From Pontixanthobacter rizhaonensis (lineage in GTDB: Bacteria; Pseudomonadota; Alphaproteobacteria; Sphingomonadales; Sphingomonadaceae), in NCBI RefSeq assembly GCF_012972675.1, contig NZ_JABCRE010000002.1, positions 981,001 to 1,045,000 of the forward strand: 64,000 nt of DNA. The letters run 5' to 3'. The position numbers and the translations under genes are program-made. Under the pieces are notes generated by a model that was not told where the DNA came from, searched no databases, and saw only the letters and a list, made by a program, of their open reading frames with translations. Below, piece by piece: positions 28,984 through 37,527 of this stretch (position 1 is its first letter; every line of letters begins with the position of its first letter).

Positions 28984-29825
28984 CAGGTTGCACTGCCGTG
29001 CTTGCCGATGCGGTGCAAGCAAGACATTGTGGCCACGTGCATTTCTGGACCATCTTGAAAGACGCTGTTAAACCAGCGGTAGACCTGATCTATCCGCCAC
29101 GGTGCCCCTTGTGCGGTGAAGGGATTGCTGAGCAAAAAGGCCTATGCGGCTCTTGTTGGGGGGAATTGGTTATCCCCGGGCAGCCAAGCTGCTCAACGTG
29201 TCAGAGGCCGTTTCCAGCGGATTATGGATCAGACCAAATGCAATGCGCGGTGTGTCTCGACATCCCTCCAAACCATGACGGGATCGCCGCTGGCACACTC
29301 TATAATGACGCGTCGAGAAAGCTGGTACTGGCATTCAAGCATGGGCGGCGAATTGCCTTGTCGCGCACTTTTGGCCCATTGATCGTCGCCCAATTGCCAG
29401 AGTTAGAGGGTGACTGGCTAATTGTGCCCGTTCCGCTTCATTGGACCCGGTTGTGGCACCGCGGCTTTAATCAAGCAGCACTTTTGGCGCAGCATATCGC
29501 CTCTGCCACCGGTAAAACACTGCTGGTCGACGGTCTGAAACGGACAAAGCGAACGCTTCCCCTCGGAGGACTGGGGCGCAAGGGTAGGGAACGTATGCTC
29601 ACGGGCGCGATCTCTGTCAGCGCCGCCAAAAATGACGTCATGAAGGATGCGCAAGTCATTCTGGTTGATGACGTTTTGACCAGCGGCGCGACTAGCGAAG
29701 CGTGTGTGAATGCCCTGAAGAAGGCTGGTGCCTCAACCGTGATTATCGGGTGTTTTTCACGCGTTTTGGATGAAGCGCGAGATCAGCGCAAAACACCCCA
29801 GAAACGCGAAACGCCCGAGGTCTAA
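28968..29825 (+). CDS. comF: ComF family phosphoribosyltransferase-like protein
   Basis: ComF proteins are linked to DNA uptake and combine a zinc-finger-like N-terminus with a PRTase domain. Here the Cys pairs are CPLCGEG, CGSCW, CSTCQ and CAVC, and the PRPP-binding loop is VILVDDVLTSGAT. The C-terminal residues are basic. The start is uncertain: ATG 28968 is possible, but GTG 29037 (VHFWTILKD) would remove a poor N-terminus and the overlap with the divergent methyltransferase gene. The stop codon sits in the loop of a strong hairpin. Confidence 0.88.
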   Translation: MQHCSSGCTAVLADAVQARHCGHVHFWTILKDAVKPAVDLIYPPRCPLCGEGIAEQKGLCGSCWGELVIPGQPSCSTCQRPFPADYGSDQMQCAVCLDIPPNHDGIAAGTLYNDASRKLVLAFKHGRRIALSRTFGPLIVAQLPELEGDWLIVPVPLHWTRLWHRGFNQAALLAQHIASATGKTLLVDGLKRTKRTLPLGGLGRKGRERMLTGAISVSAAKNDVMKDAQVILVDDVLTSGATSEACVNALKKAGASTVIIGCFSRVLDEARDQRKTPQKRETPEV

Positions 29826-29836
29826 GACCCCGGGCG
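29812..29836. terminator. hairpin spanning the comF stop codon
   Basis: CGCCCGAGGTC and GACCCCGGGCG form ten pairs with one mismatch; the three-base loop is the TAA stop of comF. Downstream on the plus strand there is no T-run. On the minus strand the continuation is GTTTCGCGTTTCT, moderately T-rich. It could therefore terminate a minus-strand transcript from the gap that follows, or protect the comF mRNA end. Confidence 0.55.
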
Positions 29837-30137
29837 CCACGTGACGAATATATGTGGATCCGCCTTGCGGCTTGGGTGACTGTCCCCCTTTGATAGTCAC
29901 CGGGATCCAATCCCTCATCGTTCAACAGGAGCGCCAGGCGATGAAGCCGGCAGCATCCTTACCCCCTGAACCAGGCACTCTTTGGAGCCGTTGTTCTGGA
30001 AGACACTTCCTTTCATTGGTTGGCGCAGTATGAAAGGCTGTTATGAACATCGAGCAAGTTTTGGTCACCATCTGTGGTTATCATGCAACAAACGATTAGC
30101 GGCCATTGTTGGCCGCCCAGATTGAAAGATCTCAAGA
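29837..30137. ncRNA. comF-hisI intergenic region, possible structured RNA
   Basis: These ~300 bases have no convincing reading frame but contain several hairpins. GGATCC at 29857 and 29903 can pair around an inner GTGACT/AGTCAC stem. CATCG/CGATG (29916-29943) forms another. CGGCTT near 29869 can pair with GAGCCG near 29985, enclosing the first two. GCGGCCA/TGGCCGC (30099-30116) forms a separate tetraloop hairpin before hisI. The size (~150-190 nt) and the large internal bubble recall 6S RNA, but I cannot match a consensus and the strand is unclear. Confidence 0.35.
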
Positions 30138-30515
30138 ATGACCACTCCCACCAAAGCCGACCGAGAGAATGGCTCGCGCTTCTTGCCCAAATTTGATGAT
30201 AACGGTTTGCTGACAGCTGTTATCGTTGATCATGAGACCCAACAGGTACTGATGGTAGGGTTTATGGACCAAGAAGCCATTGATCAAACCCTGACAACCA
30301 AGTTGGCCCACTTCCACTCCCGCTCACGCGGTAAGCTTTGGCAAAAGGGCGAGACATCAGGGAACGTCCTAAGGGTGCAAGATATCCTCGTAGATTGCGA
30401 CCAGGATGCGCTCGTCATAAAGTGTGAAGCAAGTGGACCGACGTGCCACACCGGGGTCACGTCATGCATGTACCGCCGCCTGGAAGATGGCCAGCTGACA
30501 CCCATCGATACTTGA
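30138..30515 (+). CDS. hisI: phosphoribosyl-AMP cyclohydrolase
   Basis: HisI opens the purine ring of phosphoribosyl-AMP in histidine synthesis. The 125-residue protein carries the single-domain signature: GFMDQEAI, LWQKGETSGN, the metal-binding DCDQDAL and the zinc cysteines in CEASGPTCHTG. It is a free-standing HisI without the HisE domain, as usual in alphaproteobacteria, and is not next to other his genes. Its stop codon lies inside the MerR operator/promoter. Confidence 0.96.
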   Translation: MTTPTKADRENGSRFLPKFDDNGLLTAVIVDHETQQVLMVGFMDQEAIDQTLTTKLAHFHSRSRGKLWQKGETSGNVLRVQDILVDCDQDALVIKCEASGPTCHTGVTSCMYRRLEDGQLTPIDT

Positions 30516-30539
30516 CGTTTACGTAAAGGGTAGTTATGA
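30512..30539 (+). promoter_or_regulatory. MerR-type operator/promoter before the MerR-acyl-CoA dehydrogenase operon
   Basis: TTGACGTTTACGTAAAG (30512-30528) is a near-palindrome (TTGACGT-TT-ACGTAAA) of the kind bound by LiuR-like MerR regulators. It also supplies a -35 (TTGACG) with TTATGA as -10 at 30534-30539, 16 bp apart. Transcription would start at about 30546-30547, at the MerR ATG itself. The same sequence recurs at 44621-44637 with 15 of 17 identities. Confidence 0.6.
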
Positions 30540-30546
30540 CACTTGC

Positions 30547-31014
30547 ATGACTACGCCATCCGATGTTCACGACGCCAAACCCGTTAGAGAGGCCCATGCT
30601 GGCGCTCATTTAGATCGTCCCGACAAGCTGGATCGGGAGCAATACAGCATTTCCGATCTCACGTCGGAATTCGATTGTACCGCCCGCGCACTTCGGTTTT
30701 ACGAAGACGAAGGGCTGGTTGCGCCAAAGCGTATCGGGCTGACCCGGGTGTATTCCAAACGTGACCGCGCAAGGCTTGCATGGATCATGCGGGCCAAGAA
30801 TGTTGGCTTTAGTCTCGTTGAAATCCGCGAGATGATTGACCTTTACGACCTTGGCGATGGTCGGGTCGAACAGCGCCGTGTCACAGTAGAAAAATGCCGC
30901 GACCATGTCGCCAAATTGAAGCGTCAGCGCGCCGATATCGATTCGTCGATCAAGGAGCTGAGCGCCTTCATCAATCAAATCATAGAGTTAGACCTCGACA
31001 GCTCAAAGAGCTGA
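30547..31014 (+). CDS. MerR-family transcriptional regulator (LiuR-like)
   Basis: This 155-residue protein has an N-terminal winged HTH (YSISDLTSEFDCTARALRFYEDEGLVAP, in parts) followed by RVYSKRDRARLAWIMRAKNVGFSLVEIREMI and a C-terminal dimerisation coiled coil (about 110-150). No metal-binding cysteines appear in the C-terminus, so it is probably not a metal sensor. Proteins of this type next to acyl-CoA dehydrogenases control fatty-acid or branched-chain amino-acid breakdown and sense an acyl-CoA. The gene has no ribosome-binding site and appears leaderless. It is followed after 20 bp by the dehydrogenase. Confidence 0.88.
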   Translation: MTTPSDVHDAKPVREAHAGAHLDRPDKLDREQYSISDLTSEFDCTARALRFYEDEGLVAPKRIGLTRVYSKRDRARLAWIMRAKNVGFSLVEIREMIDLYDLGDGRVEQRRVTVEKCRDHVAKLKRQRADIDSSIKELSAFINQIIELDLDSSKS

Positions 31015-31034
31015 CTCCTTAAAAGGATCGAATT

Positions 31035-32840
31035 ATGCCTACTTACACCGCACCAACGCGCGACGCGCGCTTTATCATCAACGAAGTGCTTGATCTGGCG
31101 AGCTACAATAATCTGCCGGGTTTTGAGAGCGCGACGCCCGACATGATCGACACCGTCGTGAATGAAGCTGGCAAGTTCTGCTCTGAAGTGCTCGCTCCGC
31201 TTAATCAGGTCGGAGATAAAGAAGGTTGTACTCGCCACGAAGACGGGTCTGTAAGCACCCCAACGGGCTTTAAGGACGCGTTTGAAAAGTATCGCGAGTC
31301 GGGTTGGGGCACAATCGCCCAGCCTGAAGAGTTTGGAGGGCAGGGTATGCCTCATGTCCTCGGCTTTGTGGTCGAAGAGTTTGTGGGCACAGCCAACCAA
31401 GCCTTTGCGATGTATCCTGGCCTTACCGGCGGCGCCATTGCCGCTATCACGGCGAAGGGATCTGACGAGCAAAAGGAAACCTACCTGCACAAAATGATCG
31501 CCAATGAATGGACGGGTACAATGAACCTGACCGAACCGCATTGCGGTACCGATTTGGGGATGATCCGGACCAAGGCAGAACCGCAAGCTGATGGATCCTA
31601 TGCCATCACCGGTACCAAGATTTTCATCTCTGCCGGCGAGCACGATATGGCGGAGAACATCATTCATTTGGTTCTCGCCAAAACACCGGGTGCCCCTAAC
31701 AGTTCAAAAGGCATTTCGCTGTTCGTCGTGCCGAAATTCTTGGTCAATGAAGATGGTTCTTTGGGTGACCGTAACACGCTGGAATGCGGCTCGATCGAAG
31801 AGAAGATGGGCATCCACGGCAATTCCACCTGCGTCATGAACTATGATGGTGCTAAGGGCTGGATGGTCGGCGAAGAGCATAAAGGCCTTGCCGCAATGTT
31901 TATCATGATGAACGCCGCCCGCTTAGGCGTCGGCATCCAAGGCTACGCCCAAGCAGAAGTCGCCTATCAAAATGCGGTGGCTTACGCGCTGGATCGCCGC
32001 CAAGGTCGTGCCCTTAGCGGCCCGGCCGAGCCAGAGGCGGCAGCTGATCCAATCTTTGTTCACGCGGATGTTCGCCGGATGTTGATGGACGCAAAAGCCT
32101 ATGTCGAAGGAATGCGCGCACTGGCGTTATGGGGTGCGTTGCAGGTCGATCTCACCCATAAAGGTGCAACTGAAGAAGACCGCGCAAAGGCGGACCAGAT
32201 CATCAGTCTGCTAACCCCTGTCATTAAAGGATACGGCACTGACAAAGGCTACGATGTCGCAACCAATATGCAGCAAGTCTTTGGCGGCCATGGCTATATC
32301 CAGGAATGGGGTATGGAACAATTTGTTCGCGATAGCCGCATTGCTATGATTTACGAAGGCACCAACGGGGTGCAAGCGATGGACCTTTGTGGCCGTAAGC
32401 TTGCCCAAAATGGCGGTGCAGCCATCCAGACATTCTTTGCTACCGTCGATGAAGAAATCGCTGCGGCGAAAGATATTGAAGCCCTTGCTCCATTTGCCGA
32501 GAAGCTTGAGAAAGCACTTGGCGAGCAGAAAGCTGCAACCATGTGGTTTATGCAAAATGCGATGGCCAATCCAGATCATCTGGGCGCGGGCGCGCATCAT
32601 TATATGCACATCATGGGCATCGTCTCCCTCGGCCTGATGTGGCTCAGAATGGCGACAGTTGCGCAGGCAAAACTGGATGCAGGCACGGATGATGCGGCAT
32701 TTTATGAAACCAAACTGGCGACGGCACGCTACTTCGGTGATCGCTTCCTGCCAGATTGCGGCTCGCTTCGCCGGAAGATTGAAACTGGTTCTGACAGCAT
32801 GATGGCACTTGGCGAAGATGCGTTTTTGACCGCTGCATGA
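31035..32840 (+). CDS. acyl-CoA dehydrogenase (long form, C-terminal extension)
   Basis: This 601-residue flavoenzyme introduces a trans-2 double bond in an acyl-CoA. It has the N-terminal helical domain, the flavin/substrate beta-domain (MNLTEPHCGTDLGMIRTKA, KIFISAGEHDMAENI), the C-terminal helical domain (VFGGHGYIQEWGMEQFVRD, IYEGTNGVQAMDL) and an extra C-terminal domain of about 120 residues. The size and extension match the group that includes DmdC (3-methylmercaptopropionyl-CoA dehydrogenase), but substrate cannot be set by eye. An AAGGA site lies seven bases before ATG. It is co-transcribed with the MerR gene. Confidence 0.95.
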   Translation: MPTYTAPTRDARFIINEVLDLASYNNLPGFESATPDMIDTVVNEAGKFCSEVLAPLNQVGDKEGCTRHEDGSVSTPTGFKDAFEKYRESGWGTIAQPEEFGGQGMPHVLGFVVEEFVGTANQAFAMYPGLTGGAIAAITAKGSDEQKETYLHKMIANEWTGTMNLTEPHCGTDLGMIRTKAEPQADGSYAITGTKIFISAGEHDMAENIIHLVLAKTPGAPNSSKGISLFVVPKFLVNEDGSLGDRNTLECGSIEEKMGIHGNSTCVMNYDGAKGWMVGEEHKGLAAMFIMMNAARLGVGIQGYAQAEVAYQNAVAYALDRRQGRALSGPAEPEAAADPIFVHADVRRMLMDAKAYVEGMRALALWGALQVDLTHKGATEEDRAKADQIISLLTPVIKGYGTDKGYDVATNMQQVFGGHGYIQEWGMEQFVRDSRIAMIYEGTNGVQAMDLCGRKLAQNGGAAIQTFFATVDEEIAAAKDIEALAPFAEKLEKALGEQKAATMWFMQNAMANPDHLGAGAHHYMHIMGIVSLGLMWLRMATVAQAKLDAGTDDAAFYETKLATARYFGDRFLPDCGSLRRKIETGSDSMMALGEDAFLTAA

Positions 32841-32908
32841 ATATAGCAGCGCGCTTTCCGCGTTGCGCTCATTATTCAGCAACGGCCCATTGCCTTGTTT
32901 CTGCACGA

Positions 32909-32937
32909 GCCGGCTACCGAGACTATCGGTAGCCGGC
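32909..32937 (+). terminator. 12-bp hairpin downstream of the acyl-CoA dehydrogenase
   Basis: GCCGGCTACCGA (32909-32920) is an exact complement of TCGGTAGCCGGC (32926-32937) around a five-base loop. It is followed by CCGTTTGC, a short T-run only. It lies 69 bp after the gene and before the sulfotransferase, so it is a likely transcription terminator. Confidence 0.65.
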
Positions 32938-33058
32938 CCGTTTGCAATTGGGCGCTGTTACAGAGCCTTACTATCCGCTCAGTGCGCTGTAATTCGGACT
33001 CTATGCTGATTGCGACGAATGGCTGGCCTGCGCGCGTAGCCATGCTAGACCTAGCGGT

Positions 33059-33958
33059 ATGAAGCAGACTTTCTTTGTCGGGATTGGCGCACACAGATCG
33101 GGAACGTCGTGGCTGTACCACTTTGTAAATAGCAATCCGGATTGCCGCCTCTCCAGTATGAAAGAAATGCATTATTACGATTCATTTCATGCGCAGGATA
33201 TTACCGGCATACGGTCCCGAATAGCTCGCCACCGCTCTCGCGTGCGGTCAATTGGTTTTAATCAGTTGGCTTATTGGACCGGCTTGCGGCGCTTTCATGG
33301 CTACACAATGCGGGAGCATTTTGCTCTTCTGAAAGACTATGAAAACTTGGCTTCCGGGCATGAATATTCTCCTTCAGCATATGCCGAGATGCTGCGACAT
33401 CATGCTGGGGAACATAAGGTCTTTGGGGAAATCACTCCCGCTTATGCGATCTTACCTGCAGAGCAGCTCGGGCAGATTTACAGGGCTTCCTCCGATACAA
33501 AGCTGATTTTTCTGATACGCGATCCGATCAGCAGATTGTGGTCCCATGCACGCAGAGCGGCGGGAAATGGCCGTGAGATAAAAGCCAACGATATTCTGCA
33601 TGATATCAATTCTGGGAAATATCCTGATGTCTTGAAGCGAAGTGATTATCGCCAGACTATTCTCAATTTAGAGAGCGCGGTGCCGCTTTCAAATGTGCAC
33701 ATCGAATTTTCGGAAAACCTGTTCTCTGGCGGGAAGACAGCCGCAGAAGCGAGAAACAAGATTTGCCATTTTCTGGCGATATCACACCACTCGCCGCCAT
33801 TGGTTGATCAAGTGAGGAATGGGGCGCCTCCAGGTGATTTGCCAGATAAACTGGCGCGTGAAACGATGGCCTTGCTGCGCCCCCAATATGAATTCATCGC
33901 CGATAGATTTGGCGGGTTGCCGCAAATCTGGGCAAGCAACCTCAGTAAGTACAGCTAA
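33059..33958 (+). CDS. sulfotransferase family protein
   Basis: This 299-residue protein resembles PAPS-dependent sulfotransferases. The 5'-phosphosulfate loop is GAHRSGTSWLY (from residue ~8) and the 3'-phosphate site is FLIRDPISRLWSHA (residues ~150-163). It is a soluble protein without a signal peptide. The acceptor (sugar, lipid or protein) is unknown. The gene is more AT-rich than its neighbours, stands alone between two hairpin terminators, and could have been acquired horizontally. Confidence 0.88.
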   Translation: MKQTFFVGIGAHRSGTSWLYHFVNSNPDCRLSSMKEMHYYDSFHAQDITGIRSRIARHRSRVRSIGFNQLAYWTGLRRFHGYTMREHFALLKDYENLASGHEYSPSAYAEMLRHHAGEHKVFGEITPAYAILPAEQLGQIYRASSDTKLIFLIRDPISRLWSHARRAAGNGREIKANDILHDINSGKYPDVLKRSDYRQTILNLESAVPLSNVHIEFSENLFSGGKTAAEARNKICHFLAISHHSPPLVDQVRNGAPPGDLPDKLARETMALLRPQYEFIADRFGGLPQIWASNLSKYS

Positions 33959-33986
33959 CGGTACCTGCTACGGGGCGACGCACGTG

Positions 33987-34023
33987 AAAAGGGGCACTCC
34001 TTATAAAGAGTGCCCCTTTTTTT
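33987..34023 (+). terminator. strong intrinsic terminator after the sulfotransferase gene
   Basis: GGGGCACTC pairs exactly with GAGTGCCCC around an eight-base loop. The stem is flanked by AAAA upstream and TTTTTTT downstream, so it may work in both directions. It lies 28 bp past the sulfotransferase stop. Confidence 0.93.
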
Positions 34024-34210
34024 CGTGTTTTTGGTGTTTAATGGGCCGTTAGATGGCTTAGATAAATATGTTACTATACGGTCACAATATGCGGCCGCGT
34101 GTTGACGCGGGGGTATTCGGTCCCAAAGCTCAAAAGGTTACCATTCGGTCCAAAAATATTGATAAGGTGCTGTTATAGGACGCAAAAAACTCTATCATCG
34201 CGATGATGCA

Positions 34211-34756
34211 TTGCTCGCTATCAAGCATCATTTCTGGAAATATGGTTTCGAAGCTACTTCACTTTTCGATTTAGAGCGGGTTTCGGGGTCGCCCAAACAA
34301 ACATTGTATCGCGAATTCACGGATAAGGAGGGCATGTACGTAGCTGCATTGGCCCATTACCAAGTTCAAGAAGTCCAAAGTGCAAACAGATTGCTCAAGA
34401 CGCAGGAAAACCCGAAAGCCCGTTTCCAAGCCCTTTTTGATGCCATCCTAGCCGATGCGGGCAGCCCGAGCGGACGGCTAGGGTGCTTCATTTGCAATGC
34501 AGCTGCGGAGCGCACCAATCTCGGCTCTCAAGCAACCGATCAACTTGTCGATGCGCTTGGGCGACTTCGGTCAATATTCGCGGACGCTCTCAACGTGCCT
34601 TCAGGTGATGACTACCTCGCTGACAGCGTCTTGGCCGGGTATATCGGTTTCAGGAACCTGGTCCGTAACGATTGGTCGACAACAAACTTGCAAGCGGTTG
34701 CAAATGATCTGTTGAGCATGACCGACCGCGGGGCGAAATTGCCGCAGCAGCCCTAG
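34211..34756 (+). CDS. TetR/AcrR family regulator with unclear start codon
   Basis: The coordinates give the first in-frame standard start (TTG 34211, 181 residues), but family homology clearly begins earlier. The codons from 34175 read (I)GRKKLYHRDDALLAIKHHFWKYGFEATSL, matching a TetR N-terminus. The only candidate there is ATA 34175, preceded by AAGGTG at a normal distance. The HTH (FDLERVSGSPKQTLYREF) and the ligand domain look intact. Either AUA is used as a start, or an ATG has mutated and expression is lost or reduced. No obvious target gene is adjacent. Confidence 0.75.
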   Translation: MLAIKHHFWKYGFEATSLFDLERVSGSPKQTLYREFTDKEGMYVAALAHYQVQEVQSANRLLKTQENPKARFQALFDAILADAGSPSGRLGCFICNAAAERTNLGSQATDQLVDALGRLRSIFADALNVPSGDDYLADSVLAGYIGFRNLVRNDWSTTNLQAVANDLLSMTDRGAKLPQQP

Positions 34757-34792
34757 GGTAGGCAATCGTTAGCTCAACTTATCACGGCGCTA

Positions 34793-35716
34793 TTATGCTT
34801 CAGGCAAAAACTCTGGCACCGACAAATATCGCTCACCAGTATCGTAATTGAAGCCCAGCACGCGGGACCCTTCCGGTAGGTCAGCCAGTTTTTTCGCAAT
34901 CGCGGCCAGCGTGGCGCCGCTTGAAATGCCAACCAGCAACCCTTCTTCGGCAGCGCAGCGGCGGGCCATTTCTTTAGCAGCCTCTGCATCCACCGGGATA
35001 GCGCCGTCAATCGCCTGAGTGTGAAGGTTGCCCGGGATGAAGCCAGCGCCAATACCCTGGATCGGGTGAGGGCCGGGTTGCCCGCCGCTGATCACGGGGG
35101 ATAGTTCGGGCTCAACCGCATAGGCTTTCATGCCCGCCCAATGCCGTTTCAATTCTTCGGCACACCCTGTCAGGTGCCCGCCAGTGCCGACACCGGTAAT
35201 CATGACATCAATGGGATCATCGGCAAAGTCAGTGAGAATCTCTTGCGCGCTGGTGCGCACATGGACTGCGACATTGGCTGGATTGTCGAACTGGGCGGGC
35301 ATCCAAGCACCATCAGTTTGGCTGACCAGCTCCGTTGCGCGTTCAATAGCGCCTTTCATGCCCTTGGTTTTATCAGTCAGGTCAAATGTGGCGCCATAAG
35401 CAAGCATCAGTCTGCGGCGTTCGAGCGACATCGATTCCGGCATCACAAGGACGAGCTTATAACCCTTGACCGCAGCCACCATTGCCAGCCCGATACCGGT
35501 GTTTCCGCTGGTGGGTTCAATGATAGTACCGCCTGGTTTCAGATCACCGGCTTCTTCAGCAGCTTCCACCATCGCCAAAGCAATGCGGTCTTTAATCGAA
35601 CCGCCAGGATTGCCGCGTTCCGACTTCACCCACACCTCGTGATTGGGGAACATACGGGAAAGCCGGATATGCGGAGTATTACCAATGGTAGCGAGGACGG
35701 AATCGGCTTTCATCAT
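34793..35716 (-). CDS. cysK: cysteine synthase A (O-acetylserine sulfhydrylase)
   Basis: CysK makes cysteine from O-acetylserine and sulfide using PLP. The 307-residue length is standard. The PLP lysine is Lys42 in GGSIKDRIA; the substrate loop is [10 protein letters not shown] and the phosphate-binding loop is [10 protein letters not shown]. It overlaps the upstream MFS gene by four bases, so the two form an operon; the transporter could export or import a sulfur compound, though nothing in its sequence proves this. Confidence 0.97.
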   Translation of the reverse strand: MMKADSVLATIGNTPHIRLSRMFPNHEVWVKSERGNPGGSIKDRIALAMVEAAEEAGDLKPGGTIIEPTSGNTGIGLAMVAAVKGYKLVLVMPESMSLERRRLMLAYGATFDLTDKTKGMKGAIERATELVSQTDGAWMPAQFDNPANVAVHVRTSAQEILTDFADDPIDVMITGVGTGGHLTGCAEELKRHWAGMKAYAVEPELSPVISGGQPGPHPIQGIGAGFIPGNLHTQAIDGAIPVDAEAAKEMARRCAAEEGLLVGISSGATLAAIAKKLADLPEGSRVLGFNYDTGERYLSVPEFLPEA

Positions 35717-36999
35717 TTCTCTCCTGAGGAATTCGTATTGCTTACATCTAGCAATTCTTCTGGCGGATCAAAGGTCTTCGTGGTGCGAAGGACGGGAAAT
35801 AGCTGGCTCCAAATAGCGACAGTCATGATCGCGCCTGCCCCGCCAAGCACTACAGCAAGAACTGGGCCGATGAAGAATGCCAGCGTTCCAGAGAAGAAAT
35901 CGCCGAATTCGTTCGAGGCGGAAATGGTCATCATCGACACCGAAGATACCCGGCCCCGCTTATCATCTGGAGTGTGCAGCTGGATAAGCGATTGGCGAAT
36001 ATAGACCGAGAACATATCCGCTGCGCCCACAATCACCAGCATCGCAAGCGATAGCGGCATCGACGTGGAAAACCCGAAGACGATGGTCGCAATCCCAAAC
36101 ATGGCAACCGCGCCCAGCATCTTGGGGCCAACATTGGTCTTGATTGGGAAGAAAGAGAAGAAGGCTGCCGTAACGACTGCACCGACTGCGGGTGCCATCG
36201 CGAGCTGACTAAGGCCAGTTGATCCAACCTGTAGAATATCGCGGGCATATACCGGGAAAAGCGCCGTCGCGCCGGCCAAGAATACTGCAAACAAATCGAG
36301 CGTGATCGCACCCAGTACCATCTTATTGCGGATGACATATTGCAGGCCATCAACGATCTGTCCGATTGGACGCTGGGCGCCCTTTATTGCGCTACGCGGG
36401 ACATCGCCGATGGTGGTGAGCGCGACGATCGATACAGAAAACAGCGCGAAGGCGACCGCATATGGTAGAGCGGCCTGAATATCATACAGATAACCGCCGA
36501 TTCCCGGGCCAGCTATCATGCCGACTTGCCATGCGATTGAAGAGAGAGCGATGGCATTGGGCAAGCTGGCTTGGGGGACCAAATTAGGTGCCAAGGCAGA
36601 CAAGGCCGGTCCGGCAAAGGCGCGGGCGATTCCCAAGCAGATGGCGACACCAAACAGGTTGGGGATTGTGATTGCATCGGTCCATGTGAGCCATGCCAGA
36701 TAGCCCGCACACGCCATTTGCAGTGCGACTGTCAGCCGTGCCACTGTCCTGCGATTAAATCGATCTGCGGCGAGGCCTGAAAACGGCGTCAGCACAAACA
36801 ATGGCAAAAATTGCAGAAGACCGATCAAAGCCAGCTGGCCCGAAGACGCTCCGACACTCAGACCGCTATCACGCGCGATGTTGTATGTCTGCCAACCGAT
36901 GATCAGCAGCATGGCATATTGCGCCAGCGTCATTGATAGACGCGATACCCAATATGCGCGGAAATTATGTATGCGAAATGGATGCGTAGGTTCAGTCAC
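35713..36999 (-). CDS. major facilitator superfamily transporter
   Basis: This 428-residue protein has about twelve hydrophobic segments and a central loop (about 200-225). [16 protein letters not shown] after helix 2 is the MFS loop 2-3 signature. It resembles the enterobactin-exporter/EntS-like drug-proton antiporter group. The substrate is unknown. The gene is the first of an operon with cysK (ATGA overlap). Loop residues and length look complete. Confidence 0.9.
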   Translation of the reverse strand: MTEPTHPFRIHNFRAYWVSRLSMTLAQYAMLLIIGWQTYNIARDSGLSVGASSGQLALIGLLQFLPLFVLTPFSGLAADRFNRRTVARLTVALQMACAGYLAWLTWTDAITIPNLFGVAICLGIARAFAGPALSALAPNLVPQASLPNAIALSSIAWQVGMIAGPGIGGYLYDIQAALPYAVAFALFSVSIVALTTIGDVPRSAIKGAQRPIGQIVDGLQYVIRNKMVLGAITLDLFAVFLAGATALFPVYARDILQVGSTGLSQLAMAPAVGAVVTAAFFSFFPIKTNVGPKMLGAVAMFGIATIVFGFSTSMPLSLAMLVIVGAADMFSVYIRQSLIQLHTPDDKRGRVSSVSMMTISASNEFGDFFSGTLAFFIGPVLAVVLGGAGAIMTVAIWSQLFPVLRTTKTFDPPEELLDVSNTNSSGEK

Positions 37000-37077
37000 A
37001 TGGACGCCATGACAGGGGAGGGTCCCCGTGCCAAGCGCTCACTGAGTTAGCGAAAGACTAGAGCGCCCTATTCAGGC

Positions 37078-37416
37078 TTAGCGGTTCTTACGCAATCTTG
37101 GGTTGGGCTGAAGCGTGTCGATCATCTCGACAAAGTCATCGACGCGCAAAATCCGCTCAAATTGAAACCCGATGCGGGGCTCTCGCGTCCAGATAACATA
37201 CGCTTCGATCCGGCCGATAACTGGTAAGCGGATAATCACACGGTCGCCGCGAACAAGATCCACACCGTCATCCACCATAAAGCCATGGGCCGACAGGTTG
37301 CTGATATGCAGCTTGATATCACCGCGTTGTGCATGCTCTGCGATTACAGGATGGTCTACTGGATGCCGCGCCGCGCGCCGCATATCAGTTACCGAAAGTT
37401 GTGCTCCAACACCCAT
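37078..37416 (-). CDS. PilZ-domain protein (c-di-GMP effector)
   Basis: This 112-residue single-domain protein carries the two c-di-GMP motifs: RxxxR in RRAARHPV and the N-x-S-x-x-G motif in ISNLSAHGFMV. It should bind cyclic di-GMP and transmit the signal to a partner, for instance in motility or exopolysaccharide control. No signalling partner is next to it. Confidence 0.9.
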   Translation of the reverse strand: MGVGAQLSVTDMRRAARHPVDHPVIAEHAQRGDIKLHISNLSAHGFMVDDGVDLVRGDRVIIRLPVIGRIEAYVIWTREPRIGFQFERILRVDDFVEMIDTLQPNPRLRKNR

Positions 37417-37527
37417 TGGTCCGCGACCCTCCTTGATCGAGTGGAAGAGCCCTAATGCGGTATAAAGCCTGATATTTTGTAAAGTTCCGTTGTCTCAATA
37501 TGGCACAAAACCACGCATTTCTGCGGG

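Noticed and set aside
29743-29925. 60-residue minus-strand reading frame across the end of comF
   Set aside because: It is Arg-rich, lacks a ribosome-binding site, is antisense to comF and covers the hairpin region.
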